This document shows, in pieces, positions 7,994 to 17,683 of a stretch of DNA of 64,000 nt; the first letter of the stretch is position 1, and each line of letters starts with the position of its first letter. The position numbers and the translations under genes are program-made. The stretch is from assembly GCA_963703945.1 (NCBI GenBank), contig CAVPGM010000020.1:62001-126000 (forward strand), given 5' to 3'. Below the pieces are notes generated by a model, which worked only from the letters and a program-made list of their open reading frames with translations, ran no database searches and was not told the DNA's origin. Source of the stretch: JALORV01 sp963703945 (GTDB lineage Bacteria > Pseudomonadota > Gammaproteobacteria > Burkholderiales > Burkholderiaceae_F).

Positions 7994-10130
7994 GTGCGAT
8001 ATCCAAAGCGATGCCGGTTCAAGACGCCAGCAGACATTCCCGTCGCCGAGCTCACCGAGGCGCAGGCGAAGGCCGAGTTGAAGCGGCTCGCCGGCGAGAT
8101 CGCCGAGCACGACAAGCGCTACTACCAGGAGGACGCGCCGACCGTTTCCGACGCCGCCTATGACGCGCTGCGCGAGCGCAATGCGGCGATCGAGGCGCGC
8201 TTTCCAGCGCTCATCCGCGCCGACTCGCCGAGCCGCACGGTCGGCGCCGCGCCCACGCAGAAATTCGCCAAGGTGCGCCACGCCGTCCCGATGCTGTCGC
8301 TCGGCAACGCCTTCAGCGAAGGGGAGGTCGCGGATTTCGTCGAGCGCGTGCGGCGTTTCCTGCGGCTTAAGGAGGACGAGCCACTCGCGATTACGGCCGA
8401 GCCGAAGATTGATGGCTTGTCATGCACGCTGCGCTACGAGGGCGGGGAGCTCGTGAGCGGGGCGACCCGCGGCGATGGCTATGAGGGCGAGGACGTGACC
8501 GCGAATGTGCGCACCATCGCCGAGATTCCGCACAGGCTGCACGGCGCGCGTATCCCCGACATCGTCGAGGTGCGCGGCGAGGTCTATATGACCAAGGCCG
8601 ATTTCCTCAAGCTGAACGAACGCCAGCAGGCCGCGGGCAAGCAGGTGTTCGCCAATCCGCGCAATTCGGCGGCGGGCTCGCTGCGCCAGCTCGATCCTTC
8701 CGTCACCGCCGCGCGCCCGCTCCGGTTCTTCGCCTATGCCTGGGGCGAGATGAGCGCGATGCCGGCTCCAACCCAGATGGGCATGGTGCGCTGGCTTGCC
8801 GGCGCCGGCTTTACGATCAATCCGCTGATGCGGCTCCGCCACTCGCTCGACGAACTGCTCGCCGCCTATCGCGAGATCGAAGAGAAACGCGCCGGCCTCG
8901 GCTATGACATTGACGGCGTCGTGTACAAGGTCGACCGGCTCGACTGGCAGGACCGGCTCGGTTTTGTGTCGCGCAGCCCGCGCTGGGCGCTGGCGCACAA
9001 GTTTCCGGCGGAGAAGGCGACGACTACCGTTAATACGATCGAAATCCAAGTCGGCCGCACCGGCGCGCTCACCCCGGTCGCCAAGCTCGCTCCTGTCACG
9101 GTCGGCGGCGTCGTGGTGCAGAACGCGACCTTGCACAATGCCGACGAGATCGCCCGCCTCGACGTGCGCGTCGGCGACACGGTGGAAATCCAGCGCGCCG
9201 GCGACGTGATCCCGCAAGTGCTGCGGGTGATCGCGGACAAACGGCCGGCCAGCGCAAAGCCGTACCGGTTCCCGACCCGCTGCCCGTGCCCGCTCAAGAC
9301 GCCGGTGGTGCGCGAGGCGACGGCGGGCGGCGCGGAGGGCGCCATAGCGCGGTGCTCCGGCGAGTTCGCGTGCCCCTATCAGAAGATCGAGCACCTCAAG
9401 CATTTCGTCTCGCGCCGGGCCTTCGACATCGAAGGTTTGGGCGAGAAGCAGATCGAATATTTCTTCGAACAGGGTTGGCTTGCCGAGCCCGCCGATATCT
9501 TCACATTGGAAGCCCGCAACCGCGAGATCAGGCTGCAGGAACAGCGAGGGCTATGGCGAGCTTTCCGTGCGCAATCTGTTCGCGGCGATCGCGGCGCGCC
9601 GCGAAATCGCGCTCGAGCGATTCATCTATGCGCTCGGCATCCGCCATGTCGGCGACACGACCGCGCGCGCGCTCGCCCGCGCCTACGGAACCTGGCGCGC
9701 CTTCCACGATGCCTGCGTCCGGCTCGCCGAGGGCGACGCCGACGCGCGCGCGGAGATGGACGCGCTCGACCAGATCGGCGATGCGGTGATCGACAGCCTC
9801 GCCGCCTATTTCGGCGAGGCGCACAACCGCCGCATCGTCGAGCGCCTCACCGAAGAGGTGCGCATCCTCGATGCGGAAAAGGTCATGACCTCGTCGCCCG
9901 TCGCCGGCAAGACCGTGGTGTTCACCGGCGCGCTGGAAAAGATGACCCGCGAGGAGGCCAAGGCGATGGCCGAGCGGCTCGGCGCCAAGGTCGCGGGCTC
10001 GGTGTCGACGAAGACCGACTATGTAGTCGCCGGGCCCGGCGCCGGGTCGAAGCTCGCCAAGGCGCGCGAGGCCGGCGTCAACGTGCTGACCGAGGACGAG
10101 TGGTTCGCGCTGGTCGGGGAAGGCTCATAG
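7994..10130 (+). CDS. ligA: NAD-dependent DNA ligase LigA (one frameshift)
   Basis: LigA seals nicks in DNA using NAD+. Visible parts are the NAD-binding Ia region (HDKRYYQEDAPTVSD), the adenylation motif AEPKIDGLSC with the nucleophilic lysine, RGDGYEGEDVT, the OB fold (VGRTGALTPVAKL), the zinc finger cysteines around FPTRCPCPLKTP and FACPYQ, helix-hairpin-helix repeats and the C-terminal BRCT domain (GKTVVFTGALEKMTREEAK). Near 9545 the frame jumps by +1, between NREIRLQE and EGYGELSVRN. Both sides are perfectly conserved, so I treat this as a sequencing insertion in a living gene. The start is uncertain: GTG 7994 is used, and a second small shift near 8030 after ATG 8011 cannot be excluded. 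Confidence 0.9.
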
Positions 10131-11954
10131 AAGGGGCTGCGTCGCCGCTTCGAGCCACGTCTTCGTCTCATCATCAACGAGCGGAGAGAGCGCATCGCGC
10201 ACGCGCGCGTGATAGGCGTCGAGCCACGCAATCTCATCGTCCGTCATCAGCGCAGGCTGAACGAGCCGCCGGTCGATGGGCGCGAGCGTCAGCGTCTCGA
10301 AGGCATTCAGCGGCTTTTCCGCGCCGGCGACGGCAGGACCTTCCGTGACGAGGACGAGGTTTTCGATGCGGATGCCGTAGGCGTCCGCCTTGTAGTAGCC
10401 GGGCTCGTTGGACAGGATCATGCCGCGCTCGAGCGCCACGGTGCCGAGCTTGGAGATGCGCGGCGGCCCTTCGTGCACCGAGAGATAGCTGCCGACCCCG
10501 TGCCCGGTGCCGTGATCGAAGTCGAGCCCCGCCGACCACAGCGAGGCGCGCGCAAAACTGTCGAGCTGCGCGCCCGTCGTCCCTTCCGGGAAGACGGCGC
10601 GGGCGATCGCGATATGGCCCTTGAGCACGCGGGTGAAACGATCGCGCATGTCCTCGCTCGGCGTCCCGATCGCGACCGTGCGGGTGACGTCGGTGGTGCC
10701 ATCCTCGTATTGTCCGCCGGAATCGACGAGGAAAAGTTCGCCCGGCGCGAGCTTCCGATTCGTCTTGCGGGTCACCCGATAATGGACGATCGCTCCGTTC
10801 GGCCCGGCTCCGGCGATGGTCGGAAAGGAAATGTCCTTCAACAGCCCGGTCGCCCGGCGGGAATCCTCGAGCGCCTCGACCGCATCGATTTCGCTCACCG
10901 CGCCGTTCGACGCCTCGCGATCGAGCCAGGCGAGGAAGCGGGTGAGCGCTGCGCCGTCGCGCTGGTGCGCCGCGCGCGCGCCTTCGATCTCGGCGGTGTT
11001 CTTGATGGTCTTCATCGCCGCAATCGGATCGCGCCCACGCGTCACCTTGCCCCCGATGGAATCGATGGCCTTCACGATCGCCTGCGCCGCGGTCGCCTGA
11101 TCGACGCGAAGCGTCGCGCCCGCATGTGCGCGCGCGATCAGATCGCGCGCGAACGCCTCCGGCGGCTCGATCTCCGCCAGCTCCTCGAGGGTCTGGTACA
11201 CCGCGTTGCTGAACTTGCGCGGATCGGCGTAGAGCGACGGGCGGTCTTCGACCGGGATGATGGCAAAGGCAAGCGGCAGCGGCGTGTGCGCCACGTCGCT
11301 GCCGCGGACATTGAAGGCCCACGCCAGCGAGGTGGGATCGGAGACGACGAGCGCGTCGGCCTTGAGCCCGCGCAGCTCGGCGCGCACGCGCGCAAGCTTG
11401 TCGACGGCGGACTCGCCGGCGTAGCGCTGGTCATGCAGGACGATCGGACCGAGCGGCTCGGCGGGCCGATCGGTCCAAATGGCGTCGATCAAGTTCGGCT
11501 CGACGGGAATAAGCGTGCCGCCCGCGCTCTTGCAGGCCGCCGCCAGCTTTTCGACCGCGTCCGCCGTATGCAGCCAGGGGTCATAGCCGAGCGTTGCGTC
11601 CGTTGGCAGGTTCGCCTCCACCCACTTCTGCGGCGGGGTTTCGAGGATGTGGACGACCTCCACAAGGCGCGTATCGACCTCTTCGCGCACCTGCAGCGTG
11701 TAGCGGCCATCGACGAACATCGCCGCATGCTCGGCGAGCACGATGGCCAATCCAGCTGAACCGGCGAACCCGGTAAGCCAGCGCAGGCGTTCATCGGCGG
11801 GCGCTACATATTCATTCTGGTGACGGTCCGCGCGCGGCACGATGTAGCCGTCGAGGCCGCGTCGGCGAAGCTCTGCGCGCAGCGCCGCGAGCCGCGGCGC
11901 GCTCGCCGCCGGTTCGCTCGAATCATCGAAAGACTGGAAGCGCGCTGGGCTCAT
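10125..11954 (-). CDS. Xaa-Pro aminopeptidase, M24B family (PepP-like)
   Basis: This 609-residue creatinase/aminopeptidase-P protein removes N-terminal residues preceding proline. It has two creatinase N-domains (residues ~20-160 and ~170-320) and the M24 metallopeptidase domain. The dimetal ligands can be recognised in LVDSGGQYEDGTTDVTRT (two Asp), GTGHGVGSYL (His), SNEPGYY (Glu) and IRIENLV (Glu). The length fits the long, three-domain cytosolic aminopeptidases found in alphaproteobacteria. The start is ATG at 11954. It converges on ligA and the two coding ends overlap by six bases. Confidence 0.92.
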   Translation of the reverse strand: MSPARFQSFDDSSEPAASAPRLAALRAELRRRGLDGYIVPRADRHQNEYVAPADERLRWLTGFAGSAGLAIVLAEHAAMFVDGRYTLQVREEVDTRLVEVVHILETPPQKWVEANLPTDATLGYDPWLHTADAVEKLAAACKSAGGTLIPVEPNLIDAIWTDRPAEPLGPIVLHDQRYAGESAVDKLARVRAELRGLKADALVVSDPTSLAWAFNVRGSDVAHTPLPLAFAIIPVEDRPSLYADPRKFSNAVYQTLEELAEIEPPEAFARDLIARAHAGATLRVDQATAAQAIVKAIDSIGGKVTRGRDPIAAMKTIKNTAEIEGARAAHQRDGAALTRFLAWLDREASNGAVSEIDAVEALEDSRRATGLLKDISFPTIAGAGPNGAIVHYRVTRKTNRKLAPGELFLVDSGGQYEDGTTDVTRTVAIGTPSEDMRDRFTRVLKGHIAIARAVFPEGTTGAQLDSFARASLWSAGLDFDHGTGHGVGSYLSVHEGPPRISKLGTVALERGMILSNEPGYYKADAYGIRIENLVLVTEGPAVAGAEKPLNAFETLTLAPIDRRLVQPALMTDDEIAWLDAYHARVRDALSPLVDDETKTWLEAATQPLL

Positions 11955-12261
11955 GTCCGGCCCAAGCTATTGGCGACGCCTGTTCCCGGCAATGGGCGCC
12001 CGTATTTTTGAGCGAACGCCAGCGGAATAGGTGACATGCATTAATTTCAGGAGTGAAATAAACATGCGCAGAGATCGTTTTCGTGAAAGTTTTCGTTCAT
12101 ATTTTGGCGCGTCTTGATTTGAATATTTCCTGCTGGCTCGCGTCGGCGCACCTACGACCTCATCCTAACTGGTTGTTAACGATCTGACGGCTTATGTGCT
12201 CGGCAAAGAAACAAGAGAGGAATGCAGGAGGGCGATCCGTTCGAAGAAAGGAACGATCGCC
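11955..12261. other. intergenic region upstream of two divergent genes
   Basis: This stretch separates the start of the aminopeptidase (minus) from a small plus-strand gene. The part from about 12010 to 12190 is clearly richer in A and T than its surroundings and contains GTTGTTAACG near 12171. It is therefore a plausible promoter region for one or both genes, but I see no site I can name. No RNA gene was recognised. Confidence 0.4.
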
Positions 12262-12462
12262 ATGAGCCTTCTCAGCCTGGACCATGCTGCCTCCCTGCCG
12301 GACGCGGACCCCGTAAAGAAAGGGCTCTTGGCCCGCATCTATGGCGCGCTCTATCGGGCGCGGATGGCAAGAGTGGAAGCTCTTCTCGCGCAGTACCGCT
12401 CGCTCCTCGATGAAGTGAAAACCGAGGCCAAAGGCCGGCCGTACCCGTTCGGGCTTGACTGA
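12262..12462 (+). CDS. small hypothetical protein
   Basis: This 66-residue protein of unknown function begins at ATG 12262, preceded by GAAAGGAA at a good distance; the open frame reaches upstream to 12196 but lacks a ribosome binding site there. The sequence is mostly one amphipathic helical stretch (GLLARIYGALYRARMARVEA) followed by a short charged helix, and it ends in YPFGLD. There are no cysteines, signal peptide or membrane segment. It lies between the aminopeptidase and prmA and shows no functional link to either. Confidence 0.6.
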   Translation: MSLLSLDHAASLPDADPVKKGLLARIYGALYRARMARVEALLAQYRSLLDEVKTEAKGRPYPFGLD

Positions 12463-12496
12463 AGGTTCGTGCGCGGCGCGTAGCCTTGGCTTCGGC

Positions 12497-13495
12497 TCAT
12501 CGCGTAGAGCGGCGGGCGCGCCGTCCCGCGTATGTCAGGATCAGTGTCGCCCATCCTTCCAGCATGATCCGCCGGACGAGGCGCAGCCCGTGCGCGCGGT
12601 AGATCGCAATGGCAGCATTCGCTTGTATCGGGAGTAGCCCCGACAGAACGACGCAGGCGCTGGGGGCGAGCCGCTGCGCAATCGGCGCCGCAAGCCGTTT
12701 CAGCGGCGAAAGCAGGATATTGGCGAAGACCAGAGAATACCGCCGGCGTTCTTCGAACTGGCGGGCGCTCAGGCCGTCCGCGCGGATGATTTCGACATAG
12801 TCGCAGACATGGTTGCGGCGGGCATTGTCGCGGGCGATACGCACTGCAGCGGGATCGAGATCGCTCGCCAGAACGCGACGTCGCATCGCCTTCGCCGCCG
12901 CGATCGCCAGCACGCCTGACCCCGTCCCGATGTCGAGCACGACTGTCCTGCGTCGCCGGCGACGACCGCTGCGCGCTTGTTTGATCAGATGGTCGAGCGC
13001 GAGCAGGCAGCCGCGGGTGGTGCCGTGATGGCCGGTGCCGAAGGCGAGCGAAGCCTCGATCTCGATCGCGATCCGGTTGACTGCAACGGCCCCGCGATCA
13101 TGCGCCCCATGGATCGTGAAGCGCCCGGCCTCGACCGGTCTCAATCCGACAAGGCTCGCCGCCACCCAATCGCGCGGCGCAATCGTCTCGAAGCGGAGCG
13201 CGCGGGCGGCTTCCTCGCCGACAAGCTGCGCGACCTCCCGGCGGAGCGCGCTCTGATCGGGGGCCTCGGCGAAATAAATTTCGACACACCAGTGCGGTCC
13301 GTCGTCGTAACAGGCGACGGCGCTCGCAGCGTCGAGCTGTTCGGCCAGGAGATTGGCGAGGCGCCGCGCGCGGGGCGCATCGGTGGCGAGACGGGCGAGG
13401 TGGATCGGCGGTTTCACCGTGGCGGAAGCGCGGGTTGGCGGGTCCTTATGTTGTGGTCCTTGTCCACGGGTTTTCACATCGTTTTCCCAAGGCAA
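12497..13495 (-). CDS. prmA: ribosomal protein L11 methyltransferase PrmA
   Basis: PrmA trimethylates ribosomal protein L11 using S-adenosylmethionine. The protein has an N-terminal substrate-binding region (about residues 30-130), the block IEASLAFGTGHHGTT, SAM motif I VVLDIGTGSGVLAIAAA, motif II SDLDPAAV and the catalytic-loop region VFANILLSPL. The tail MLEGWATLILT matches the usual end of the family. The start is not settled: TTG 13495 gives the longest reading, while GTG 13477 or GTG 13417 are possible, and homology only begins near KPPIHLARL. The neighbouring aminopeptidase and prmA are often close together in Hyphomicrobiales. Confidence 0.88.
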   Translation of the reverse strand: MPWENDVKTRGQGPQHKDPPTRASATVKPPIHLARLATDAPRARRLANLLAEQLDAASAVACYDDGPHWCVEIYFAEAPDQSALRREVAQLVGEEAARALRFETIAPRDWVAASLVGLRPVEAGRFTIHGAHDRGAVAVNRIAIEIEASLAFGTGHHGTTRGCLLALDHLIKQARSGRRRRRRTVVLDIGTGSGVLAIAAAKAMRRRVLASDLDPAAVRIARDNARRNHVCDYVEIIRADGLSARQFEERRRYSLVFANILLSPLKRLAAPIAQRLAPSACVVLSGLLPIQANAAIAIYRAHGLRLVRRIMLEGWATLILTYAGRRARRSTR

Positions 13496-13703
13496 ATCAC
13501 CGCCCGTCCACAGGGAAGGAGCAGGCTATCGACACGCGTCGATTTACGAATTCCTTACGTCCACAGACCGCCTGCGTCCGCTCGCTCAGCCGACAGGTCA
13601 GTAGTGTCTCGGTGGTAGTGTATCAGTTTGAAATCCGATGCCCTTGACGCGCCTATCGCCCGAGGCTCCCGGTCCTATATGCTTGACAGAGAAGGGGCCG
13701 ACG

Positions 13704-13943
13704 ATGGACAGCGACATCCGAAAGAGTAAGAAGGGTGGCAACACCGCCTACCTGAACTTAGGCGTTTGGTACGACCCAGCAACTGGTCATATTCACATGA
13801 CGCTCCCGCATTCGGGCTGGTTTCATACCACCGTTACGGATCACGCCGAGAGCAAGAGAGGCCATCCCAATCTCTTCGGTAAGCTCGCTCGCGCACTGAA
13901 GGAAGCCGGCGTGCCAGGCCCGCCTGTTATTGAGGCTGATTGA
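13704..13943 (+). CDS. small hypothetical protein (79 aa)
   Basis: This protein starts at ATG 13704 with AGAAGGGG at 13690-13697. The opening MDSDIRKSKKGGNTAYLN and the block WYDPATGHIHMTLP look like a conserved, compact beta-rich protein, and I recall similar small proteins of unknown function in Hyphomicrobiales. There is no export signal. Its stop TGA overlaps the start of a second tiny reading frame (TGATG), suggesting a two-gene unit. I do not assign a function. Confidence 0.65.
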   Translation: MDSDIRKSKKGGNTAYLNLGVWYDPATGHIHMTLPHSGWFHTTVTDHAESKRGHPNLFGKLARALKEAGVPGPPVIEAD

Positions 13944-14065
13944 TGCCCCGCGGTCCCAAAGGCGAGCGCCTCCCCGCCGACGTGATCGGCAACGGTGTTT
14001 ACGCGCGATCCGGCTCTTTCGGCGGGACCTCGAATGGCCGAGAGGCGATGGCGTCCGGGCTGTAG
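13943..14065 (+). CDS. very small reading frame, probably the truncated partner of the preceding gene
   Basis: ATG 13943 overlaps the previous stop and gives 40 residues beginning MPRGPKGERLPADVIGNGV. That opening resembles small basic proteins widespread in Hyphomicrobiales that start MPRGPKGEKRPADVIG. After about 19 residues the resemblance stops and the frame runs antisense into the 3' end of the DUF29 gene. This suggests that the gene was cut short, perhaps when the DUF29 gene arrived. It is shorter than usual gene-finder limits. Confidence 0.35.
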   Translation: MPRGPKGERLPADVIGNGVYARSGSFGGTSNGREAMASGL

Positions 14066-14505
14066 GGGCAGGTCGCGGGAAATTCGTGTTTGTCGAGACC
14101 CGTCTCCTTGGCCGCTTCCAGGCGCGCTCGGCGAAACGCACGTGCGATCGCCTCCGGCACGCGCGGTTTGAGGCCGGGATTGTCTGCCAAGACATCCTCG
14201 ACCTCGATGCGCTGAGTTTCAATCGACAACGCCCAGCTCCGTGACCGCGGATCCGGTTGATGGTCCCATTTCAGCATGTGGACCAGCAGCACGCGAAACG
14301 CGCTCTCGAGTTTGTTGAACTGCTCGCGCCCCAACGACTCGATCTCCTCGGCCACATTCTCGCGATCGACTGCCTCGAAGCGGCCCTCGCGCAGGAGGCG
14401 GGCCTGCTCCAGCGACCACGAATAGAAGTCGCGATCATAGGCTGCGCGCGCCGGCTCATCGGCCGGGGCAATGTCGACCTCGTCGGGGCGAAGGCGTGAC
14501 GCCAT
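13999..14505 (-). CDS. DUF29 family protein
   Basis: This 168-residue protein has the DUF29 layout. The first helix carries YDRDFYSWSLEQARLLREG, followed by FEAVDRENVAEEIESLGR and FRVLLVHMLKWDHQP, all hallmark blocks of the family. DUF29 proteins are common in cyanobacteria and alphaproteobacteria, often in several copies, and their role is unknown. I chose ATG 14505 (MASRLRPDEVD) because it is preceded by CTGGAG at good spacing and the family starts there; the frame remains open upstream. It is convergent with the two small genes at 13704-14065. Confidence 0.8.
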   Translation of the reverse strand: MASRLRPDEVDIAPADEPARAAYDRDFYSWSLEQARLLREGRFEAVDRENVAEEIESLGREQFNKLESAFRVLLVHMLKWDHQPDPRSRSWALSIETQRIEVEDVLADNPGLKPRVPEAIARAFRRARLEAAKETGLDKHEFPATCPYSPDAIASRPFEVPPKEPDRA

Positions 14506-14743
14506 CCTCGTTCTCCAGAACCCAATGTAGCATGGCCGAAGCGCCTTCGCCGGGCCGGGCGGGCGGAAAATCGCGCCGGCATTGCGGCCGACCACTGATT
14601 CCCGTTGCGTCGCAACACGGATTTTGGCAATGGTTTGACCGTCGGCTGGGACCGGGGAACCGACCGATCTTGCGCGCCGGGAAAGGAGCCTCCCGGCCAC
14701 CAATAAAAACAAGCAAATCCAATCAAATCAATCGGGGTCGTCG

Positions 14744-16864
14744 ATGATAGCTTTGTGGGTGATCGTCCTGTGCGGGGCGCTTTCGATCGTTTACGCGGTC
14801 TGGGCGACCCTGTCCGTCCTGAAGGCGGACGCCGGCACGGAGAGAATGCAGGAAATTTCAGCCGCGGTGCGCGAAGGGGCGCAAGCCTATCTCAAGCGGC
14901 AATATGCGACGATCGGCCTTGTCGGCGTGGTCATTTTCCTGATCGTCGGATTCCTCCTCGGCTGGCTGGTGGCGGTCGGCTTCGCCATCGGCGCCATCCT
15001 CTCAGGCGCCGCAGGCTTCATCGGCATGAACATCTCGGTGCGCGCCAATGTCCGCACCGCCCAGGCGGCGATCGGCTCGCTCGCCGGCGGCCTGGAAATG
15101 GCGTTCAAGTCGGGCGCGATCACCGGCCTCCTGGTGGCGGGCCTCGCCCTGCTCGGCGTGACCTGTTATTTCGGCTATCTGGTCGGCATGCGCGGGTTGG
15201 CGCCGAATGACCGCACGGTCATCGACGCCATGGTCGCGCTCGGCTTCGGGGCGTCGCTCATCTCCATCTTTGCTCGTCTCGGCGGCGGCATCTTCACCAA
15301 GGGCGCCGATGTCGGCGGCGATCTCGTCGGCAAGGTCGAAGCGGGCATCCCGGAGGACGATCCGCGCAATCCCGCGACCATCGCCGACAATGTCGGGGAC
15401 AATGTCGGCGACTGCGCCGGCATGGCGGCCGACCTGTTCGAGACCTATGCGGTGACCACGGTCGCCACCATGGTGCTCGCGGCGATCTTCTTCGCGAACT
15501 CGCCACTGCTCATGAATATGATGACCCTGCCGCTCGCCATCGGCGGCGTGTGCATCATCACCTCGATCGCCGGCACCTTCTTCGTCAAGCTGCCGGCCAA
15601 CCAGTCGATCATGGGCGCGCTCTATCGGGGCCTGATCGCGACCGGCGCACTGTCGATCGTCGGGCTTGCGATCGTCATTTTGATCTTTGTCGGGTTCCGC
15701 ACGATACCGGGCGTTGGATATAGCGGCTTCTCGCTCTTCCTGTGCGGCATCGTCGGCCTCGTGGTGACGGCGCTGATCGTGGTGATTACCGAGTACTATA
15801 CCGGCACGCATTTCCGGCCGGTGCAGTCGATCGCCAAGGCCTCGGTGACCGGGCACGGCACCAACATCATCCAGGGCCTCGCCGTTTCGCTTGAATCGAC
15901 CGCGCTGCCGACCATCGTCATCATCGCCGGCATCCTCGCCACCTACGGGCTTGCCGGTCTGTTCGGCATCGCGATCGGGGTGACCACTATGCTCGCCCTT
16001 GCCGGCATGATCGTCGCACTCGACGCCTTCGGCCCCGTCACCGACAATGCCGGCGGCATCGCCGAGATGGCGGGACTGCCCAAGGAGGTGCGCAAGTCGA
16101 CCGACGCGCTCGATGCGGTCGGCAACACCACCAAGGCGGTCACCAAGGGCTACGCCATCGGCTCGGCCGGCCTCGGCGCGCTCGTGCTGTTCGCCGCCTA
16201 CAATCAGGACCTGCAGTTCTTCATCGCGAATGCGGCGAAGCACCCGTACTTCCAGGGCGTTGCGCTCGACTTCTCGCTGAGCAATCCGTACGTGGTGGTG
16301 GGCCTCCTGTTCGGCGGCCTGTTGCCCTATTTGTTCGGCGCCATGGGCATGACCGCGGTCGGGCGGGCCGCCTCGTCGATCGTCGAGGAGGTGCGCCGTC
16401 AGTTCCGCGAAAAGCCCGGCATTATGGAAGGCACCGACAAGCCCGATTACGGCGCGGCGGTCGACATGCTGACCAAGGCGGCGATCAAGGAAATGATCAT
16501 TCCCTCGCTGCTGCCGGTGCTGTCGCCGATCGTGGTGTACTTCGTGATCTACGGCATCGCGGGCGGCGGGGCGGCCGGCAAGTCGGCGGCCTTCTCGGCG
16601 GTCGGCGCGATGCTGCTCGGCGTTATCGTCACCGGCCTGTTCGTCGCAATCTCGATGACCTCGGGCGGCGGCGCGTGGGACAACGCCAAGAAATACATCG
16701 AAGACGGCAATTACGGCGGCAAGGGCTCGGAAGCCCACAAGGCGGCGGTGACCGGCGACACGGTCGGCGATCCCTACAAGGACACGGCGGGCCCCGCCGT
16801 GAACCCGATGATCAAGATCACCAACATCGTCGCGCTTCTGCTTCTCGCGGTGCTCGCGCACTGA
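14744..16864 (+). CDS. hppA: membrane-bound proton-pumping inorganic pyrophosphatase, K+-independent type
   Basis: HppA hydrolyses pyrophosphate and pumps protons across the cytoplasmic membrane. The 706-residue protein has about 16 membrane segments and the substrate-site signatures DVGGDLVGKVEAGIPEDDPR and NVGDNVGDCAGMAADLFE around residues 190-230. The discriminating site reads GNTTKAVTKG; lysine after GNTT marks the K+-independent subclass, whereas K+-dependent enzymes carry alanine there. The second catalytic region has DNAKKYIEDG and GDTVGDPYKDTAGPAVNPM. ATG 14744 gives the usual N-terminus. A strong terminator follows, so it is monocistronic. Confidence 0.95.
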   Translation: MIALWVIVLCGALSIVYAVWATLSVLKADAGTERMQEISAAVREGAQAYLKRQYATIGLVGVVIFLIVGFLLGWLVAVGFAIGAILSGAAGFIGMNISVRANVRTAQAAIGSLAGGLEMAFKSGAITGLLVAGLALLGVTCYFGYLVGMRGLAPNDRTVIDAMVALGFGASLISIFARLGGGIFTKGADVGGDLVGKVEAGIPEDDPRNPATIADNVGDNVGDCAGMAADLFETYAVTTVATMVLAAIFFANSPLLMNMMTLPLAIGGVCIITSIAGTFFVKLPANQSIMGALYRGLIATGALSIVGLAIVILIFVGFRTIPGVGYSGFSLFLCGIVGLVVTALIVVITEYYTGTHFRPVQSIAKASVTGHGTNIIQGLAVSLESTALPTIVIIAGILATYGLAGLFGIAIGVTTMLALAGMIVALDAFGPVTDNAGGIAEMAGLPKEVRKSTDALDAVGNTTKAVTKGYAIGSAGLGALVLFAAYNQDLQFFIANAAKHPYFQGVALDFSLSNPYVVVGLLFGGLLPYLFGAMGMTAVGRAASSIVEEVRRQFREKPGIMEGTDKPDYGAAVDMLTKAAIKEMIIPSLLPVLSPIVVYFVIYGIAGGGAAGKSAAFSAVGAMLLGVIVTGLFVAISMTSGGGAWDNAKKYIEDGNYGGKGSEAHKAAVTGDTVGDPYKDTAGPAVNPMIKITNIVALLLLAVLAH

Positions 16865-16889
16865 GCAAAGTCGGCAGTGAAACAATCGC

Positions 16890-16921
16890 AATGGCCGGGC
16901 TCGTCCCGGCCATTGTTTTTT
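16890..16921 (+). terminator. rho-independent terminator of hppA
   Basis: The 10-bp stem AATGGCCGGG pairs with CCCGGCCATT across a CTCGT loop at 16890-16914 and is followed by GTTTTTTA. It begins 25 bases after the hppA stop. Confidence 0.88.
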
Positions 16922-17024
16922 AGGTAGGGCGATCGTGCGCGCGTGGCGCAGTCGAACGACCAGTGCTTTCTGCAAAAGGGGCCGGGTGCAACGCGCCAGC
17001 CAGTAACCCCGACGGGCGAGCGCC

Positions 17025-17471
17025 CTAAATCTTGATCGCCTTCAGGATATACTGCACGTAGTTGAGTTCCTGACCGCCAGTCGGCGTCGTGCGGCTGATG
17101 AAATCGAACACCTGGCCATCCTTTATGCCGTAATTGGCGAGCCGCTCGACCTTGCGGCTTTTGTCGAAATAGACAGCGATCACGCGCCGGTCAACCTCCC
17201 GCTGAGGCAGGAACGAAGTCTGCTGCGACTTTTGCGAAATGTAATAGAAGACTTCGCCGCTGACGGTCGCAACCGTGGACGGCGTGCCGAGGATAATCAG
17301 TACCTGTTCCTGCGATGCGCCGAGTTGAATCTGCTCGATCGCCCCATCGGGCAGGAGGTAGCCGCGCTGATAGGTCTGGGTGATGCAGCCGCCGAGCAGG
17401 AAACCAAGCAGGGCCAGCGCCGCAGCCGAGCGCGGCGGGCGAAGGGAACGCGGAACATCTCTGCGGCGCAA
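17025..17471 (-). CDS. bamE: outer membrane protein assembly factor BamE (lipoprotein)
   Basis: This 148-residue lipoprotein is a subunit of the BAM complex, which folds beta-barrel proteins into the outer membrane. It has a basic start, a hydrophobic stretch and the lipobox LLGGC, then the SmpA/OmlA domain with IQLGASQEQVLIILGTPS and VFYYISQKS, ending with RVIAVYFDKSRKVERLANYG. I chose TTG 17471, which gives MRRRDVPRSL and has AGGGGGAG spaced just upstream; the frame stays open much further but without homology. It is divergent from the DUF177-plsX-fabH genes, the usual arrangement in Hyphomicrobiales. Confidence 0.88.
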   Translation of the reverse strand: MRRRDVPRSLRPPRSAAALALLGFLLGGCITQTYQRGYLLPDGAIEQIQLGASQEQVLIILGTPSTVATVSGEVFYYISQKSQQTSFLPQREVDRRVIAVYFDKSRKVERLANYGIKDGQVFDFISRTTPTGGQELNYVQYILKAIKI

Positions 17472-17641
17472 CGTTGGTCTCCCCCTGACCTTTATCGAGG
17501 CGTTTCGGCTTCGACCAAGCGCCCGTGGCAAGCTGTGGAAACAGGCGGAATGCTTGTATCCGGCGCGCTGGTTGCCTACCCTCTTGCCCGGAGCGTCACA
17601 CCGTGCGGTGGGCGTCAGACAAAACCGCTTCGATTCCACAG

Positions 17642-17683
17642 CGGCTTCGCAGAATTGCCGCGCTCTATGGCGTGATCGTGGCG
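17642..17683 (+). pseudogene. possible remnant of a ubiquinol-cytochrome c chaperone gene
   Basis: In the bamE-DUF177 interval one frame reads RLRRIAALYGVIVA and then loses any resemblance. The start of the CBP3-like ubiquinol-cytochrome c chaperone, which usually sits exactly here in related genomes, has a very similar segment ahead of AQAR. Only about 14 residues match, so this may be the scar of a deletion or chance. Confidence 0.25.

Noticed and set aside
10131..10348. Continuation of the ligA frame beyond 10130
   Set aside because: After the break near 9545 the original frame gives low-complexity arginine-rich sequence; the conserved BRCT domain ends at 10130 in the other frame.
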